Source: Streptomyces cyaneogriseus subsp. noncyanogenus
GTDB taxonomy: Bacteria; Actinomycetota; Actinomycetes; Streptomycetales; Streptomycetaceae
DNA: 64,000 bases
Reading direction: 5' to 3'
NCBI RefSeq assembly: GCF_000931445.1
Contig: NZ_CP010849.1
Location: 2,108,001-2,172,000 of the forward strand
Part shown: in pieces, positions 62,827 to 64,000 of the stretch
Numbering within the stretch: the first letter of the stretch is position 1
Layout of the letters: each line of letters starts with the position of its first letter
The notes under the pieces: generated by a model
Databases searched by the model: none
The model's input: only the letters and a program-made list of their open reading frames with translations
Told to the model about the DNA's origin: nothing
Position numbers and translations under genes: made by a program

Positions 62827-63558
62827 CTATCCTACGGCCGTTCCGAACAAGCTGCCCAGGACGTACGTCACACCGGCCGCAGCGCCGCCGAGGACGAGCT
62901 GCCGCAGCCCGCTGAACCACCAGGTCCGCGCCGTCACCCGGGCCACCACCGCACCGCACAGGAAGAGCCCGATCAGCGCCAGCGCGACGGCGGGCCACAG
63001 CGCGGTCGCGCCGAGCAGGTAGGGCAGCACGGGCAGCAGGGCGCCCACCGCGAACGAACCGAAGGACGACACGGCCGCGACCAGCGGCGAGGGCAGGTCG
63101 CCGGGGTCGATGCCCAGCTCCTCGCGGGCGTGTATCTCCAGCGCCTGCTCGGGGTCGCGGGAGAGCTGCCGGGCCACCTCGCGGGCGAGCCCGGGCTCGA
63201 CGCCCCAGGCCGCGTAGAGCGCGGCGAGCTCGGCCTCCTCGTCCTGGGGGTGCTTCCTGAGCTCCCGCCGCTCCACGTCCAGCTCGGCCTCGACCAGCTC
63301 GCGCTGCGAGGCGACGGAGGTGTACTCGCCGGCGGCCATGGAGAAGGCACCGGCGGCCAGGCCCGCAAGCCCGCTGAGCACGATCGCCTGCCGGTCGGCC
63401 GCTCCGCCCGCGACACCGGTCATCAGGGCGAGGTTGGAGACCAGGCCGTCCATCGCGCCGAAGACGGCGGGGCGCAGCCAGCCGCCGTTCACGTCCCGGT
63501 GGGTGTGGTTGTCGCGGTGCGCCTCGTGCAGGACGGCTTCGGTCTCGATGATGGCCAT
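62827..63558 (-). CDS. VIT1/CCC1 family transporter (iron/manganese type)
   Basis: A 243-residue integral membrane protein of the vacuolar iron transporter family. After HRDVNGGWLRPAVFGAMDGLVSNLALMTGVAGG comes the GAFSMAAGEYTSVASQREL metal-translocation helix, a cytoplasmic helical metal-binding domain (about residues 85-150, Glu-rich) and three C-terminal membrane helices. It would export or sequester Fe2+ or Mn2+. The ATG at 63558 is preceded by TTGGGGG; a longer frame upstream lacks support. Confidence 0.88.
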   Translation of the reverse strand: MAIIETEAVLHEAHRDNHTHRDVNGGWLRPAVFGAMDGLVSNLALMTGVAGGAADRQAIVLSGLAGLAAGAFSMAAGEYTSVASQRELVEAELDVERRELRKHPQDEEAELAALYAAWGVEPGLAREVARQLSRDPEQALEIHAREELGIDPGDLPSPLVAAVSSFGSFAVGALLPVLPYLLGATALWPAVALALIGLFLCGAVVARVTARTWWFSGLRQLVLGGAAAGVTYVLGSLFGTAVG

Positions 63559-63861
63559 GAGATACCCCCAAGGTCTCTTCTCGCGGAGCTTGTGCGGAGC
63601 TCCCTCCGTGCGTGCGGACCGGCCGCTTGGACCGAGTCCAACTTTCGACAACAACAAATCTACGCCGCTCATTTCCCGCTCGCCAGCAAGGAAAGGCTGG
63701 GCTTACCTGCGGTTTTGCCGCTACTCGCTCATCCGTGGGAAGGAGCGCACAGATGTCGACCGGGTGACGCTGCGGCCGCCGAGGCTGGGTGGGACACCGC
63801 ACCGGGGAGAGTTGCGCAAAGGGCTCCGCGCCTTCCGGGGCGCTCCCTGAGAGGAGGCCGC

Positions 63862-64000
63862 ATGGCATCGACCGCCTGCATTCCCTCGGTCCCGGCACCC
63901 CAGGACACCGGCGACCTCGGCGACCGGGCGCGCGGGGCGCTGCTCGGGCTGGCCGTCGGGGACGCCCTCGGGGCCCCGGCCGAGAACCTGAAGCCCTCCG
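63862..64000 (+). CDS. ADP-ribosylglycohydrolase family protein (start only, cut by window edge)
   Basis: The first 46 codons of a gene that runs off the window. GAGGAGG precedes the ATG at 63862. The segment RARGALLGLAVGDALGAPAE is the N-terminal signature of the ADP-ribosylglycohydrolase (DraG-like) family, which removes ADP-ribose from proteins or hydrolyses related compounds. Metal-binding motifs further along cannot be seen. Confidence 0.8.
   Translation, partial: MASTACIPSVPAPQDTGDLGDRARGALLGLAVGDALGAPAENLKPS

Overview
The window is 64 kb of very GC-rich chromosome from an actinomycete, almost certainly a Streptomyces. The evidence is the strong G/C third-position bias, the GTG/TTG starts, the long GC-perfect hairpin terminators, and core genes in the order coaE - PAC2 - rpsA - methyltransferase - hrpB - polA - livKHMGF - ANTAR regulator - tRNA - pyk - pepN - chorismate mutase - gltDB, which from memory matches the chromosome core of S. 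coelicolor and its relatives. No rRNA, CRISPR array, prophage or intact insertion sequence was seen.

0-11.2 kb: housekeeping and accessory metabolism. This part holds an anti-sigma-type ATPase, an ABC exporter, a DUF899 thioredoxin-like protein, an MtaD-like amidohydrolase, a FUSC exporter, a nucleotidyltransferase, a RidA protein with an 82-bp tandem duplication of its 3' end, and a family-5 uracil-DNA glycosylase.

11.5-15.9 kb: the most accessory-looking part. Four tightly overlapping genes encode an XRE regulator, an ImmA/IrrE-type HExxH protease, an MAB_1171c-like membrane protein (frameshifted in this sequence) and an FAD monooxygenase. They lie behind a promoter with a twin-site operator-like element. 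A strong hairpin and a degenerate 0.5-kb stretch follow.

15.9-34.7 kb: core functions (S4 RNA-binding protein, TPR protein, CoaE, PAC2 protein, ribosomal protein S1, HrpB helicase, PolA) interspersed with envelope and redox genes (secreted lytic transglycosylase, DUF4184 protein, FdhF/YdeP molybdoenzyme, thioesterase, lipoprotein).

34.7-43.5 kb: the branched-chain amino-acid ABC importer livKHMGF, an ANTAR response regulator, a tRNA with a CAA anticodon but a short variable loop, and pyruvate kinase. The livK gene contains a 42-bp sequence identical, as I remember it, to the 454 Titanium paired-end (Cre-lox) linker, flanked by a 94-bp duplication. This looks like an assembly artefact that breaks livK, not biology.

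43.5-56.3 kb: a Tat-exported 5'-nucleotidase, a two-gene PLP decarboxylase / N-monooxygenase pair resembling the first steps of hydroxamate siderophore synthesis, an RsbQ-RsbP-like hydrolase/PP2C stress module, aminopeptidase N, chorismate mutase, a zinc metalloprotease-like protein and a GH46 chitosanase.

56.3-64 kb: gltD and gltB (GOGAT) with a GlnR-like box upstream, a VIT1/CCC1 transporter, and the start of an ADP-ribosylglycohydrolase gene cut by the window edge.
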